From: Phycisphaerales bacterium
GTDB lineage: Bacteria; Planctomycetota; Phycisphaerae; Phycisphaerales; UBA1924
DNA: 64,000 nucleotides
NCBI GenBank assembly: GCA_029260295.1
Contig: JAJDDN010000008.1
Coordinates: 868,001-932,000 of the forward strand
Direction: 5' to 3'
Positions 23,339 to 33,400 of the stretch are shown here, piece by piece (within the stretch, counting starts at the first letter, position 1; each line of letters begins with the position of its first letter). The position numbers were made by a program, and so were the translations under genes. The notes under the pieces were generated by a model. The model had not been told where the DNA came from. It searched no databases and saw nothing but the letters and a program-made list of their open reading frames with translations.

Positions 23339-25321
23339 ATGGCGAAGATTCAGAATGCAGACCTGAAGGAAATGAAGGGCGTTTCGGAACGCGATATTAA
23401 GATGATCGCGGATGCGGAGACTTTGCTTGGGCCTGAGCCATCGGAGATGGGGGTTGTCAAGAACTTCTTCTGGGGGAACCTGAGAGAAGAGCTGTTGTTT
23501 CCGTATCCGGAGATGGACAGGGTCTCTGCTGATGAGCGGCGTGAGTGTGATGAGCTTGTCGCGAAGCTCAAGGTGTATCTCAAAGAAGAGCATCCCGCTG
23601 TGGAGATTGATCAGGAGGAGTACATCCCGGAGTGGGTGCTCAAGAAACTCTTTGACTTTGGCGTGCTCGGGATGACGATTCCCAAGGAGTTCGGGGGTCT
23701 GGGGATGGGGATCACCTCGTACAACCGGGTGCTTGAGACGCTTGGGTCGCGGTGTGGGTCTACAGCGGTGCTGGTATCGGCTCACCAGTCGATCGGGTGC
23801 AAGGCGTTGATGCTGTATGGGACTGATGATCAGAAGAAGGAATACTTGCCCAAGCTTGCTCGGGAGTGGCTCAGTGCTTTTTGTTTGTCTGAGCCTCAGG
23901 TGGGGTGTGATGCGGGTGGTCAGGAGACGACGATCACGCTGACCGAGGACGGCGAGCACTACATTGTGAATGGTGAGAAGAAATGGGCGACCTCCGGGGC
24001 GATCGCTGGGCTGTTTACGGTGATGGGTGTCCAGAAAATTGACGGGAAGGATCGGGTCACGGCTCTGATTCTTACGCCTGATATGGAAGGCGTTGATATT
24101 TTCTCTAAGAACCGGAGCAAGATGTGCATCCGGGGTACCTGGCAGGCGCGGATCCGGTTTAATAATGTGAAGGTGCCCAAGAAGAACTTGCTGCATAAAG
24201 AGGGCAAGGGGCTCGGGCTTGCGTTGACTTGTTTGAACTATGGGCGTTGCACATTGTCTGCCGGGATGCTCGGCGGAGCAAAGACCGCGATGGATCAGTC
24301 GATCAAGTGGTCGCAGACGCGGCATCAGTTCGGGCGTCCGATTTCGGACTTTGAGCTTGTGCAGCAGAAGATCGCGAAGATGTCGGCGTACTGCTACGCG
24401 ATGGATTCGATGCTGTACATGACGACTGGGATGCTGGATCGTCATGATGCGGACATTATGCTTGAGACGGCGACTTGTAAGGTCTTCTGTTCGGAGATGG
24501 GGTGGCGGACGGTTGATAATGCGCTGCAGATCATGGGCGGCGAGGGGACGATGGCCGAGAACGAGCTTGAGCGGATCTTCCGCGACTCTCGGATCAATAC
24601 GATTGTTGAGGGTGCTAATGAGGTGATGCAGTCGTTTATCTTTGCGTACGGCGGCAAGCAGCTTGCTGAGAAGATGCTTGGGATCAAGGACATGGCGGAT
24701 AATAAGAAGTTCACGCCGACGATGATCAAGGCGGCGTTGCCGCTGGGTCGCGAGGTGTTCCTTGGGATTCGGAATAAGGCACCGAGCATGACCAAGCTGC
24801 ATCCATCGTTGAGCCCGTATGGGGCACGGATGTGCCGGCTGATTTCGGAGCTGACTTATCAGTTCAAGGTGATTTCAAAGAAGAAGGACGCGGCGATTGT
24901 GACGGCTCAGGTGACGCAAGCACGGCTGGCCGATGCGGCGTTGTATCTGCATGGGTGGGCGTGTACCTTGTCGCGGCTTGATATGGATCTCCGGAACAAC
25001 GAGTCCGGGACCGAGTTTGAGCGGAACAAGGCGAGCGCGATTCACTTCTTTGATCTTGCGGAGCTTGCGATTCATGACGCGTTCCGTGGGTTGCACGAGA
25101 ATGCGGACGACACGATGCTGACTGCCGCGAAGGCTGCATTGACGCATTCGAGTACGCTTGAGAACAACTTGTTTGCGATTCCTGAGAGCTCGCCGAGCGA
25201 TAAGGGGACGGGGCGTGAGCTCAAGCAGGATCACATCAAGCAGTTCCCTGGGACCGGGCTTGAGGATGCGGGTTCTACTGGGCGAGAGCACATGAGCGAG
25301 ACGATTGAGCAGCTCAACTAA
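23339..25321 (+). CDS. Acyl-CoA dehydrogenase, long (very-long-chain-like) form
   Basis: 660 residues, longer than the usual 380 of acyl-CoA dehydrogenases. After an N-terminal extension of about 60 residues come the family motifs: FGVLGMTIPKEFGGLGMG, LSAFCLSEPQVGCDAG (FAD/substrate loop), NGEKKWATSGAIA, and RIFRDSRINTIVEGANEVMQ (the usual site of the catalytic Glu). A helical C-terminal extension of about 170 residues resembles VLCAD/ACAD9-type enzymes. It oxidises acyl-CoA to enoyl-CoA with FAD, passing electrons to ETF. Context suggests an acyl-CoA from leucine or fatty acid breakdown. GGAG lies 10-14 bp upstream of the ATG. Confidence 0.9.
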   Translation: MAKIQNADLKEMKGVSERDIKMIADAETLLGPEPSEMGVVKNFFWGNLREELLFPYPEMDRVSADERRECDELVAKLKVYLKEEHPAVEIDQEEYIPEWVLKKLFDFGVLGMTIPKEFGGLGMGITSYNRVLETLGSRCGSTAVLVSAHQSIGCKALMLYGTDDQKKEYLPKLAREWLSAFCLSEPQVGCDAGGQETTITLTEDGEHYIVNGEKKWATSGAIAGLFTVMGVQKIDGKDRVTALILTPDMEGVDIFSKNRSKMCIRGTWQARIRFNNVKVPKKNLLHKEGKGLGLALTCLNYGRCTLSAGMLGGAKTAMDQSIKWSQTRHQFGRPISDFELVQQKIAKMSAYCYAMDSMLYMTTGMLDRHDADIMLETATCKVFCSEMGWRTVDNALQIMGGEGTMAENELERIFRDSRINTIVEGANEVMQSFIFAYGGKQLAEKMLGIKDMADNKKFTPTMIKAALPLGREVFLGIRNKAPSMTKLHPSLSPYGARMCRLISELTYQFKVISKKKDAAIVTAQVTQARLADAALYLHGWACTLSRLDMDLRNNESGTEFERNKASAIHFFDLAELAIHDAFRGLHENADDTMLTAAKAALTHSSTLENNLFAIPESSPSDKGTGRELKQDHIKQFPGTGLEDAGSTGREHMSETIEQLN

Positions 25322-25514
25322 ACGGAGCGTGTTGTCTTAAACGGTCTTGAAAGTCGAGCCGGGGTAAGCGTTTGCGATGCCCCGGTTTTTTCTGCCAAAG
25401 CGATGTGTTGAACCTATAGTTGAGTCCCAATGGTGAGCCTTGGAACTGCTCGTGCGTCGCTTGGAATCGACGGCAGCGCGGTTGTTCCCCGGTGCCGCTG
25501 GTTAGGAGATTTTT

Positions 25515-26642
25515 ATGCCACACCATACTGTGTATGAAGCGAAGATTGAGCACCTGCAGATCCTTGATGAGGATGGGGTGCTGGATAAAAAACTTGCCAA
25601 GGACACGCTGAGTGATGATCAGGTGGTGTATTTGTATGAGCAGATGCGGGTGTGCCGAGAGCTTGATGAGATTGCGTTTAAGTTGCAGCGGTCTGGGCGG
25701 ATGGGGACTTATCCGCAGAACAAGGGGCAGGAGGCCAATGCGGTTGGGTCTGCTCTGGCGATGGTGAAGGGGAACGACTGGATCGTGCCTTCGTACCGGG
25801 AGAACGCGGCGTTGTTTATGCACGGGATGCCGATGCATTATGTGATCCAGTATTGGATGGGTGATGAGCGGGGATCGAAGTTTCCTGAGGGCGTGAACAT
25901 CACGCCTTTGTCGGTTCCGATCGGGACGCACATGCTCCATGCGACGGGGATCGCTTGGGCGTTTAAGCAGCGGAAGGAAGCGGACCGGGCGGCGATTACC
26001 TACTTTGGTGATGGGGCGACCTCGGAGGGTGATTTCCATAATGCGATGAACTTTGCGTCTGTGATGCAGGTGCCTTGTATTTTCTATTGCCAGAACAACT
26101 CTTGGGCGATCTCGCTGCCTCGGGAGCAGCAGATGAACTCGGCAACGGTGGCGCAGAAGGCGCTGGCGTATGACATGCCGACGATTCAGGTGGATGGGAA
26201 CGATATCTTTGCGGTGTACAAGGCGACGAGCGATGCTCGCAAGCGTGCAATCGAGGGTGGCGGGCCTTCGTTTATTGAGGGTGTGACCTATCGCCTTGCA
26301 GACCACACGACGGCCGATGATGCTCGTCGGTACCGTGATCAATCCGAGGTTGATGCCTGGCTTGAGAAGGACCCGTTGATCCGTACACGCAAGTACATGG
26401 AATCGGTCGGGGTCTGGGACGACAAGAAGCAAGAAGAGCTTGAATCGCGGGCCAAGACGATCGTGAAAGAGGTTGTCGATGCGGCGATTTCTGTGAGCAC
26501 GCCGACGGCGAGCGAGTTCTTTGATGACATGTACGCGGAGTTGCCTGATGATCTGAAGATTCAGCGTGACACGATGCGGACGACTTCGATCGGGCGGAAT
26601 CCTTCGCAGATTGGCCTTAGCGCACAGCACCAGAACGCTTAA
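25515..26642 (+). CDS. 2-oxoacid dehydrogenase E1 component, alpha subunit
   Basis: 375 residues. The thiamine diphosphate motif GDGATSEGDFHNAMNFAS ... CQNN is present at about residues 166-198, as are GRMGTYPQNKGQEANAVGSA and SYRENAALF. The layout (LSDDQVVYLYEQM at the N-terminus, VDGNDIFAVY, a long C-terminus) resembles the pyruvate dehydrogenase E1-alpha of Gram-positive bacteria; branched-chain 2-oxoacid dehydrogenase is the other candidate and fits the neighbouring leucine-type genes. It decarboxylates a 2-oxoacid and passes the acyl group to E2. First of three plus-strand E1-alpha, E1-beta, E2 genes; 39 bp to the next gene. Confidence 0.88.
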   Translation: MPHHTVYEAKIEHLQILDEDGVLDKKLAKDTLSDDQVVYLYEQMRVCRELDEIAFKLQRSGRMGTYPQNKGQEANAVGSALAMVKGNDWIVPSYRENAALFMHGMPMHYVIQYWMGDERGSKFPEGVNITPLSVPIGTHMLHATGIAWAFKQRKEADRAAITYFGDGATSEGDFHNAMNFASVMQVPCIFYCQNNSWAISLPREQQMNSATVAQKALAYDMPTIQVDGNDIFAVYKATSDARKRAIEGGGPSFIEGVTYRLADHTTADDARRYRDQSEVDAWLEKDPLIRTRKYMESVGVWDDKKQEELESRAKTIVKEVVDAAISVSTPTASEFFDDMYAELPDDLKIQRDTMRTTSIGRNPSQIGLSAQHQNA

Positions 26643-26681
26643 CAACCACATGCATGCGTTGCACGCATGAGGAGATTTGAT

Positions 26682-27656
26682 ATGGCAGAACAAACACTTG
26701 TTGGAGCGATTACCTCGACACTCGACCAGGCATTGGCGCGTGATCCTGATGTGATCTTGCTTGGTGAAGATATCGGCGTCAATGGCGGCGTGTTTCGGGC
26801 GACTGAAGGTTTGATGGCGACGCATGGTGAGGACCGTGTTGTTTCCACGCCTCTGGATGAGACCGGGATCATGGGGACGGCGATTGGGCTTGCGATTGCG
26901 GGCATGAAGCCGATCCCTGAGATTCAGTTCGAAGGATTTTTAGGCCCAGCATACGACCAGTTTGTGAACCATGCGGCTCGCATGCGGACGCGGACGCGGT
27001 CGGCGGTGACGGTGCCTATGACGGTGCGGGTTCCTGTTGGGGGGGGGATTCATGCTCCGGAGCTGCACTCGGATTCACCTGAGGTGATTTATGCGCATTC
27101 GCCGGGGATTAAGGTGTTGATGCCTTGCACGCCTTATGACGCGAAGGGATTGCTCAACAGCGCGATTAAGGATCCTGATCCGGTGATCTTCTTTGAGCCA
27201 AAGCGGGTGTACAGAACCTTTAAAGAAGAAGTGCCTGATGAGTATTACGAGATCCCGATGGGCGAAGCGAAGGTTGTTTCTGAGGGTGAGGACCTGACGA
27301 TCGTGACCTGGGGGGCCCCGGTTTTCCAGTGTCTTGAGGCGATTGACAATCTGCCTGAGGATGTGTCGGTGGAGTTGATTGACCTGCGGTCGATCTATCC
27401 GTTTGATATGGACACGGTTGCGGAATCGGTTTGTAAAACAGGCCGATGCGTGATTGTGCACGAGGCACCGCTTACTGGTGGATTCGGGGCGGAGATCGCG
27501 GCTCGGGTGATGGAAGAATGCTTCCTGCATCTGGAGGCACCGGTTCAGCGTGTGGCTGGGTTTGACACGATCATGCCTTATTACAAGCTGGAGAATGAGT
27601 ACCTGCCCGAGGCACCACGGATCCTGAAGGGGATCACGGAGTGTTTGGCGTACTGA
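26682..27656 (+). CDS. 2-oxoacid dehydrogenase E1 component, beta subunit
   Basis: 324 residues. Transketolase-like motifs LLGEDIGVNGGVFRATEGL, TPLDETGIMGTAIGLA, EIQFEGFLGPAYDQ and GGGIHAPELHSDSPE, then a C-terminal transketolase domain with CVIVHEAPLTGGFGAEIA. It pairs with the alpha subunit to form the alpha2beta2 E1. Start chosen at ATG 26682 because GAGGAG lies 8-13 bp before it. Substrate (pyruvate or branched-chain 2-oxoacids) is not decided by the sequence alone. Confidence 0.9.
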   Translation: MAEQTLVGAITSTLDQALARDPDVILLGEDIGVNGGVFRATEGLMATHGEDRVVSTPLDETGIMGTAIGLAIAGMKPIPEIQFEGFLGPAYDQFVNHAARMRTRTRSAVTVPMTVRVPVGGGIHAPELHSDSPEVIYAHSPGIKVLMPCTPYDAKGLLNSAIKDPDPVIFFEPKRVYRTFKEEVPDEYYEIPMGEAKVVSEGEDLTIVTWGAPVFQCLEAIDNLPEDVSVELIDLRSIYPFDMDTVAESVCKTGRCVIVHEAPLTGGFGAEIAARVMEECFLHLEAPVQRVAGFDTIMPYYKLENEYLPEAPRILKGITECLAY

Positions 27657-27727
27657 TTTGATTTCGTGACGATTGATTGAAGAACTGAACTCCCCCACTG
27701 CTTATTGAAGCGAAGAGGACTGAACAT

Positions 27728-29350
27728 ATGGCTGGCAAAGTTTCATCTGATCCGAATATCTTTATTCTCCCTGACCTTGGGGAGGGGCTTGAAGAAGCCG
27801 AGCTTATTAAGTGGGTTGTCAAAGAAGGCGACACGGTTGATGAACTCGAAGTCATCGCGGAGATGGAGACGGACAAGGCGCTTGTTGAGGTGCCTTCGCC
27901 TCGCGCGGGGACGATTAAGACGCTGCATGGGGCCGATGGGGACACGATTAAGGTCGGGGCTCCGTTTGTGACTTATGAAGGCGGACCTGATGATGCACCA
28001 ACAGCGAGTGCCCCTGAACCAGCCGCGGCCGTGAAAGAAGATCGGCCTGAGGATCAGGGGTCTGTGGTTGGGCAGATGTCGGATTCGACGCCTGGGATGG
28101 GGTCAAGTGATGGCAAGGCGCTTGCGTCGCCTGCGGTTCGGAGGCATGCTCGGGATACTGGGGTTGATATTAATGCGATCGCGGGGACTGGGATTGGCGG
28201 GCGGGTGACTCGGAAGGATGTTGATAGTGCGAAGGCATCGGGCGGGGCTGTTGCTCCAATCGCGGCTCCGGCTCAACCAGCACCTGCGGCTCCATCTGCT
28301 CCGGCACCAGCAATTGCACCGCGACCTGCGGAGACTCGTCGGCCTTTGAACCTGCCTACGACGCAGATTCCGGCGGCGCATGCTCCGCAACAGGCGCCTG
28401 CGGCTCAGTACCAGCAGCCGTATCCGCCACAAGGGTATCAGTACCCACCACAACCGGCGTATCCGTATCCTGCTCCACCGCCATATGGCTATGCACCCCC
28501 ACCGCCACCTCCCGGTTATGGGTATCCCCCACCACCTCCCATGCCTTATGGGTATCCGCCTGCACCGATGCAGGGCGGGGTTCCTGCGGCTCCGGGGTAT
28601 CAGGGGCCTGCGGCGTTCCGTCCGATCCCGAACCCGGCTCAGCAGAGTTTGGTTGGGCCAGGTCAGGATGAGGCTCGGATTCCGTTCAAGGGGATTCGGC
28701 GGACGATTGCGAATCGGTTGCGGCATGCTGTGGATACGGCCGTGCACTTTACGGTTGTTGATGAGGCGGATGTGACGGCGCTTGATGCGTTGCGGAAAGA
28801 AGTGAGTGCGCAGTCAGGCGTGAAGATTACTTTCTTGCCGTTTATTTGTGCTGCGGTTTCGCGGGCATTGGCCGGGAAGTTTGGGGCGATGAACGCGATT
28901 GTCGATGATGAGGCGGCTGAGATTGTTCAGTACGGCGCGGTGCATCTTGGGATCGCGACTGATACTGAGAATGGTTTGATGGTGCCTGTGATGCGTGACA
29001 GCGACCGGATGAATGTTGTGGAGCTTGCGCAGTCGATCGCACAGATCGCGGCGAGTTCTCGTGATCGTTCGATCCCGCGGGAGCAGTTGATGGGCTCGAC
29101 CTTTACGATCAGTAATGTGGGATCGCATGCGGGCCGGTTTGCGACGCCTGTGATTAACTATCCTGAGGTTGCGATTCTTGCGATTGGCAAGGCGTACGAC
29201 GGGGCTGTTGTACAGGATGGGCAGTTGATGGTTGGGAAGTTGATGCCATTGTCATTGGCTTGTGACCACCGGGTTGTGGATGGGGCGACGGCGGCTTTGG
29301 CGCTCGCTGAGATCGTGGAATCGCTGCAGAACCCGGAATCGCTGCTTTAG
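27728..29350 (+). CDS. 2-oxoacid dehydrogenase E2 (dihydrolipoamide acyltransferase)
   Basis: 540 residues. Lipoyl domain at 10-85 with EMETDKALVEV (lipoyl Lys50), peripheral-subunit-binding domain at about 134-166 (SPAVRRHARDTGVDI then GIGGRVTRKDVD), an Ala/Pro linker, an unusual Pro/Tyr/Gly-rich segment at about 228-280 (PYGYAPPPPPPGYGYP), and the catalytic chloramphenicol-acetyltransferase-like domain ending with CDHRVVDGATAALAL (catalytic His and Asp). It moves the acyl group from lipoyl to CoA in the core of the complex. No E3 gene follows in the window. A terminator follows at 29376. Confidence 0.92.
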   Translation: MAGKVSSDPNIFILPDLGEGLEEAELIKWVVKEGDTVDELEVIAEMETDKALVEVPSPRAGTIKTLHGADGDTIKVGAPFVTYEGGPDDAPTASAPEPAAAVKEDRPEDQGSVVGQMSDSTPGMGSSDGKALASPAVRRHARDTGVDINAIAGTGIGGRVTRKDVDSAKASGGAVAPIAAPAQPAPAAPSAPAPAIAPRPAETRRPLNLPTTQIPAAHAPQQAPAAQYQQPYPPQGYQYPPQPAYPYPAPPPYGYAPPPPPPGYGYPPPPPMPYGYPPAPMQGGVPAAPGYQGPAAFRPIPNPAQQSLVGPGQDEARIPFKGIRRTIANRLRHAVDTAVHFTVVDEADVTALDALRKEVSAQSGVKITFLPFICAAVSRALAGKFGAMNAIVDDEAAEIVQYGAVHLGIATDTENGLMVPVMRDSDRMNVVELAQSIAQIAASSRDRSIPREQLMGSTFTISNVGSHAGRFATPVINYPEVAILAIGKAYDGAVVQDGQLMVGKLMPLSLACDHRVVDGATAALALAEIVESLQNPESLL

Positions 29351-29375
29351 TTCACAAACTACTTTCAACACATTA

Positions 29376-29406
29376 CTCGCCCTCGAAAATCGGGGCGAGG
29401 TTTTTT
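29376..29406 (+). terminator. Rho-independent terminator of the E1/E2 genes
   Basis: Stem CTCGCCC/GGGGCGAG around TCGAAAATC followed by TTTTTT, 26 bp after the E2 stop. Confidence 0.85.
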
Positions 29407-29911
29407 ATACCCTTGGTTTTCGTTCGATGGAATCATTGGGAAGAAACTCTTTCCATAGATCCGACTCGGCGAGTTCTTTGAGCACGCGGTTGCGTGCGAG
29501 CAGGAATCGTTTCATATAGGCGTTGAGGAAGAGCACCTCGGCGATGCGGCCCAACAGCCCGAGCGGCGCGCGGAGGTGGAGTTCATCGGTCATTTCAGTC
29601 TGCGACTCACTCAAGGCGTGGAACTGATGGACATGATGCATTTCCTTGAAGGCCCCGGAGACCATCTCGTCGGCGAAGCTGTTTGGACGATCGAACGCGC
29701 TGATTCGGACTGTGAGCCTTTGTTTGATTCCGAGATGCTTTGCTTCCCAGGTCACGGTTTGGCCCAGTTTGATGAGGCCGCTGGTGCAGCCTTCGACGGC
29801 TCGCTCGTTGGACTGAGAGGTTGAGGCCATATGAGCATCGATACTGCGGGCCAGGTCGAAAATCCGCGTTTTCGGGGCATTGATCAGTGTTGTGGTTCGG
29901 ATTATGGACAT
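29405..29911 (-). CDS. SRPBCC-superfamily (START-like) protein
   Basis: 168 residues from the ATG at 29911 (MSIIRTTTLINAPKTRIFDLARSID). The start pattern 'TxLINAPxxxIFDLA' and later LGIKQRLTVRISAFDRPNSFADEMVSG and MTDELHLRAPLGLLGRIAEVLFLNAYMKRFLLARNRVLK are typical of the SRPBCC ligand-binding helix-grip fold, especially a subgroup with a long C-terminal helix. The open frame extends upstream, but the extra residues are unlike the family. Ligand unknown. It is divergent from rpmE and convergent with the E2 gene. Confidence 0.78.
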   Translation of the reverse strand: MSIIRTTTLINAPKTRIFDLARSIDAHMASTSQSNERAVEGCTSGLIKLGQTVTWEAKHLGIKQRLTVRISAFDRPNSFADEMVSGAFKEMHHVHQFHALSESQTEMTDELHLRAPLGLLGRIAEVLFLNAYMKRFLLARNRVLKELAESDLWKEFLPNDSIERKPRV

Positions 29912-29975
29912 TGAGTGATTGTAGTATTCAGAGCTCTCAGAGTGCCCATTGATCGAAGGGGATTCGAGGTAGAAA

Positions 29976-30004
29976 TTGACCTTCCCCTTGTGATGGCCTA
30001 TCGT
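29976..30004 (+). promoter_or_regulatory. Candidate sigma-70-type promoter for rpmE
   Basis: TTGACC and TATCGT are separated by 17 bp; predicted start about 40 bp before the rpmE ATG. Based on consensus matching only. Confidence 0.35.
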
Positions 30005-30049
30005 TGAGGCCCTCCGGATGGAAACCGGGGACATTGAAGGAATGAACCA

Positions 30050-30271
30050 ATGAAGAATGACACCCACCCAACTTTCTACCCATCCTGCAAGGTCTACTAC
30101 AACGGCGAGGTCGTGATGACCGTCGGGGCTACGGTTCCTGAGCTGAAAGTGGATGTTTGGTCGGGCTCGCACCCGTTCTTTACTGGCAAGGCGACCTTTG
30201 TGGATGCTGCTGGTCGTGTTGAGAAGTTCCAGAAGAAGTTCGCTGGCAACTACTTCAAGAACAAGAAGTAA
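30050..30271 (+). CDS. rpmE: Ribosomal protein bL31, zinc-free (C-minus) form
   Basis: 73 residues. It aligns with bL31 over its length: MKNDTHPTFYP start, then the conserved SGSHPFFTGKATFVDAAGRVEKFQKKF. The zinc-ligand cysteines of the C-plus form are absent (positions read YYNGE and WSGSHP); only one Cys is left, in YPSCKVYY. bL31 sits on the large ribosomal subunit and bridges to the small subunit. C-minus forms are known to work without zinc. GAAGGA precedes the ATG. A terminator follows at 30301. Confidence 0.93.
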   Translation: MKNDTHPTFYPSCKVYYNGEVVMTVGATVPELKVDVWSGSHPFFTGKATFVDAAGRVEKFQKKFAGNYFKNKK

Positions 30272-30300
30272 GCTGGCCGACTGGTCATATTCGATCTATC

Positions 30301-30335
30301 AAACGCCCTGCGATTCAATCGTGGGGTGTTTTTCT
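30301..30335 (+). terminator. Rho-independent terminator of rpmE
   Basis: Stem AACGCCC/GGGTGTT with inner pairing CGAT/ATCG, followed by a T-rich run. Confidence 0.75.
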
Positions 30336-30484
30336 TTGGTCATGGGGTCACAAACGGTCACTGGGAATGGCTCTGGGACGCTTTTTTCGAGCGTTGAGTC
30401 GAAAGATTGCTTTTTTTGACGATACCATGAACACCAGACGCCAGAAATATGTATAATCCGTTCATCCGGAATATAGGATATACG

Positions 30485-33400
30485 ATGCCAAAGACCACGC
30501 AAACAGTTGAACACCCGCTTTTAGCCCTTTTGAAGACCAAGGTCCTTGTGTGGGACGGGGCGATGGGGACGCAGATCCATGGGCTGGATCTGGATATTGA
30601 TACGCATTATCAGGGGTGCGAGAACTGTACGGATATTTTGTCGCTGAGTTGTCCTGAGGAGATTGGGGATATCCACCGGAGCTATTTGCGGGCCGGGGCT
30701 GATGTGGTTTCGACCAATACTTTCGGTGCGGCGGCGCATGTGCTTGGGGAGTTTGATCGGGGGGATGATGCTCGGGCGTTGTCGAAGTCTGCCGCGGCGA
30801 TTGCTCGGGCGGCGTGTGATGAGTTTTCGACGGAGGATCAGCCTCGGTTTGTGGCGGGTTCGCTTGGGCCTGGGACCAAGTTGATTACGCTGGGGCAGAT
30901 CGGGTTTGATGAGTTGCGGGATTCATACGCGGTGGCGGCGATGGGGCTGATTGAGGGGGGGGTTGATGTTGTTCTGATTGAGACTTGTCAGGACTTGTTG
31001 CAGATCAAGTGTGCTGTGCAATCTGTGCGGCAGGCGGAGGCGGAGCTTGGGCGGGATGCCGGCTCTGTGCTGATCTTTGTGTCGGTGACTATTGAGCAGA
31101 CGGGGACGATGCTTGTGGGGAGTTCTATTGAGGCGGCGATCGAGGCGCTGCGGCCATTGCCGATTGCTGCTCTTGGTTTGAACTGTGCGACCGGTCCGGT
31201 GGAGATGATGAACCATGTGCGGACGCTGGCTGAGAAATGGGACCGGCCGATTACGGTGATGCCCAATGCTGGATTACCTGTGCTTGAAGAAGGGCAGACG
31301 GTGTACCCGCTGGATCCTGATGGGTTTACCAAGGCGGTGCGGCCCTTGATTGATGAGGGCCTGGTCGATGCGATCGGCGGGTGCTGCGGGACATCGCCGG
31401 CGCATATTGAGAAGTTGCGGGCGTATGTGGATTCGATGGAGAAGGTCGCGCGGCCCGAACCCGTTGTGGTGCCTTCTTGTAGTTCGTTGTATTCGGCGGT
31501 TGAGTATCGGCAGGATCTGTCGTTCTTGATTATCGGGGAGCGGTGCAACTCGTCGGGATCGCGGAAGTTCAAACGGCTGCTCGAAGAGGAAGATTTCGAT
31601 GGGATCGTGTCGCTCGCCCGGCAGCAGGTGCGGGACGGGTCGCATGTTTTGGACATCAATGTGGATGTTGCGGGGCGGGATAATGCGCGGGATATGCACG
31701 AGGTGGTGTCGCGGATTGTGAAGTCTGTTGATGCGCCGCTGATGCTTGATTCGACGAACCCAAAGGTGATCCTCGCGGGGCTCAAGGCAGCGGCGGGCAA
31801 GTGCATTATTAATAGTGCGAACTTTGAGGATGGGGACGAGAAGTTTGATGAGCTGTGCGCGATGGCCAAACAGTTCGGGGCGGGGCTGGTGATCGGGACG
31901 ATTGATGAGGATATCGAGAACGCGATGGCGCGGACGGCGGATCGGAAGTTGTCGATCGCAACGCGGGCGATCGAGCGGGCGGTTTCCGTGCATGGGTTGC
32001 TGGTTTCGGATCTGTTTATTGATCCGTTGGTGCTGCCTGTGTCTACGGGGATGGAATCGGATCGGCGGAGCGGGAGTGCGCTTATTGAGGGGACGCGGCG
32101 GATCTGCGAGGCGTTCCCGGAGGTGCAGACGACTTGTGGGTTGTCGAATGTATCGTTTGGTTTGAAGCCGGCGGCTCGGGTGGTGATTAATGCGGTGCTG
32201 TTGCATGAACTGGTCGAGGCGGGGATGAGCAGTGCGATTTTGCATGCATCAAAGATTACGCCTTTGCACAGGATTGATGATTCGCTCAAGGGGGCCGCGG
32301 TTGATTTGCTGATGGATCGGCGGGCGGAGGGTGTTGGTGGTACGGGGCTTCCTGAGGGGGTGACCGATGAGAAGCATGATCCGTTGTCGCACTTGATTGA
32401 GTTGTTTACGGATGAAGAGGAGCAGTCGTCGGCGAAGGTGAAGGTTGATCTGACGCTTGAGGAGCAGTTGCGGGCTCATATTATTGATGGCGAGAAGGAG
32501 GGGCTTGGGGAGACGATCGCTGAGGCATTGACGAAGTACAAGCCTCTGGAGATTATTAATGAGCATCTGCTTGCGGGGATGAAGACCGTCGGTGAGTTGT
32601 TTGGGTCTGGGCAGATGCAGTTGCCGTTTGTGTTGCAGAGTGCTGAGGTGATGAAGGGTGCGGTGGCGATTTTGGAACCTCACATGGAGAAGGATGATGT
32701 GAGCAGCAAGGGGTCGATTGTGCTGGCGACGGTCAAGGGGGATGTGCATGACATTGGGAAGAACCTGGTTGACATTCTGCTGAGCAATAATGGGTTTACG
32801 GTACACAATCTTGGGATTAAGCAGCCGATTGATGCGATCTTGAAAGCGTTTAATGAGACGAAGGCCGATGCGATCGGGTTGTCGGGACTCTTGGTGAAGA
32901 GTGTTAATGTGATGGAGGACAACTTGGGGCTGCTCAACGAGGCGGGGGTTGATGTGCCTGTGCTTCTTGGGGGGGCGGCGCTAACGCGGACTTATGCCGA
33001 GGGGCATCTGAGCAGTGTGTACGAGGGGGATCTTCATTACGCGAAGGATGCGTTTGATGGGCTTGATACGATGAACGCGATCGTGGCGGGGACGAGCGGG
33101 GAGTTGATTGTCGCGGCGAACGAACGGCGGGATGCTCGGAATGTGAATGTTGCCAAGCACCAGGCAAAGATTGATGGGGCGAAGTCGACGCAGACTGCCA
33201 CGCTGGTTCGGTCTGAGGTTTCGCGGGATAACGAGATGCCGACGCCTCCGTTCTGGGGGACGAAGGTGATCAAAGAGATTAGCTTGCCTGATATCTTTGC
33301 GTATGTGAATCCGACGGCGTTGTTTAGCGTGCAGTGGCAACTCAAGCGCGGGAAGCAGGAGAAGGCGGCGTACCAGGCGATGCTCGAAGATGTGGCTCGG

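Noticed and set aside
30336..30484. Cobalamin riboswitch upstream of metH
   Set aside because: No B12-box-like sequence (GCCACTG-type) and too little space after the rpmE terminator.
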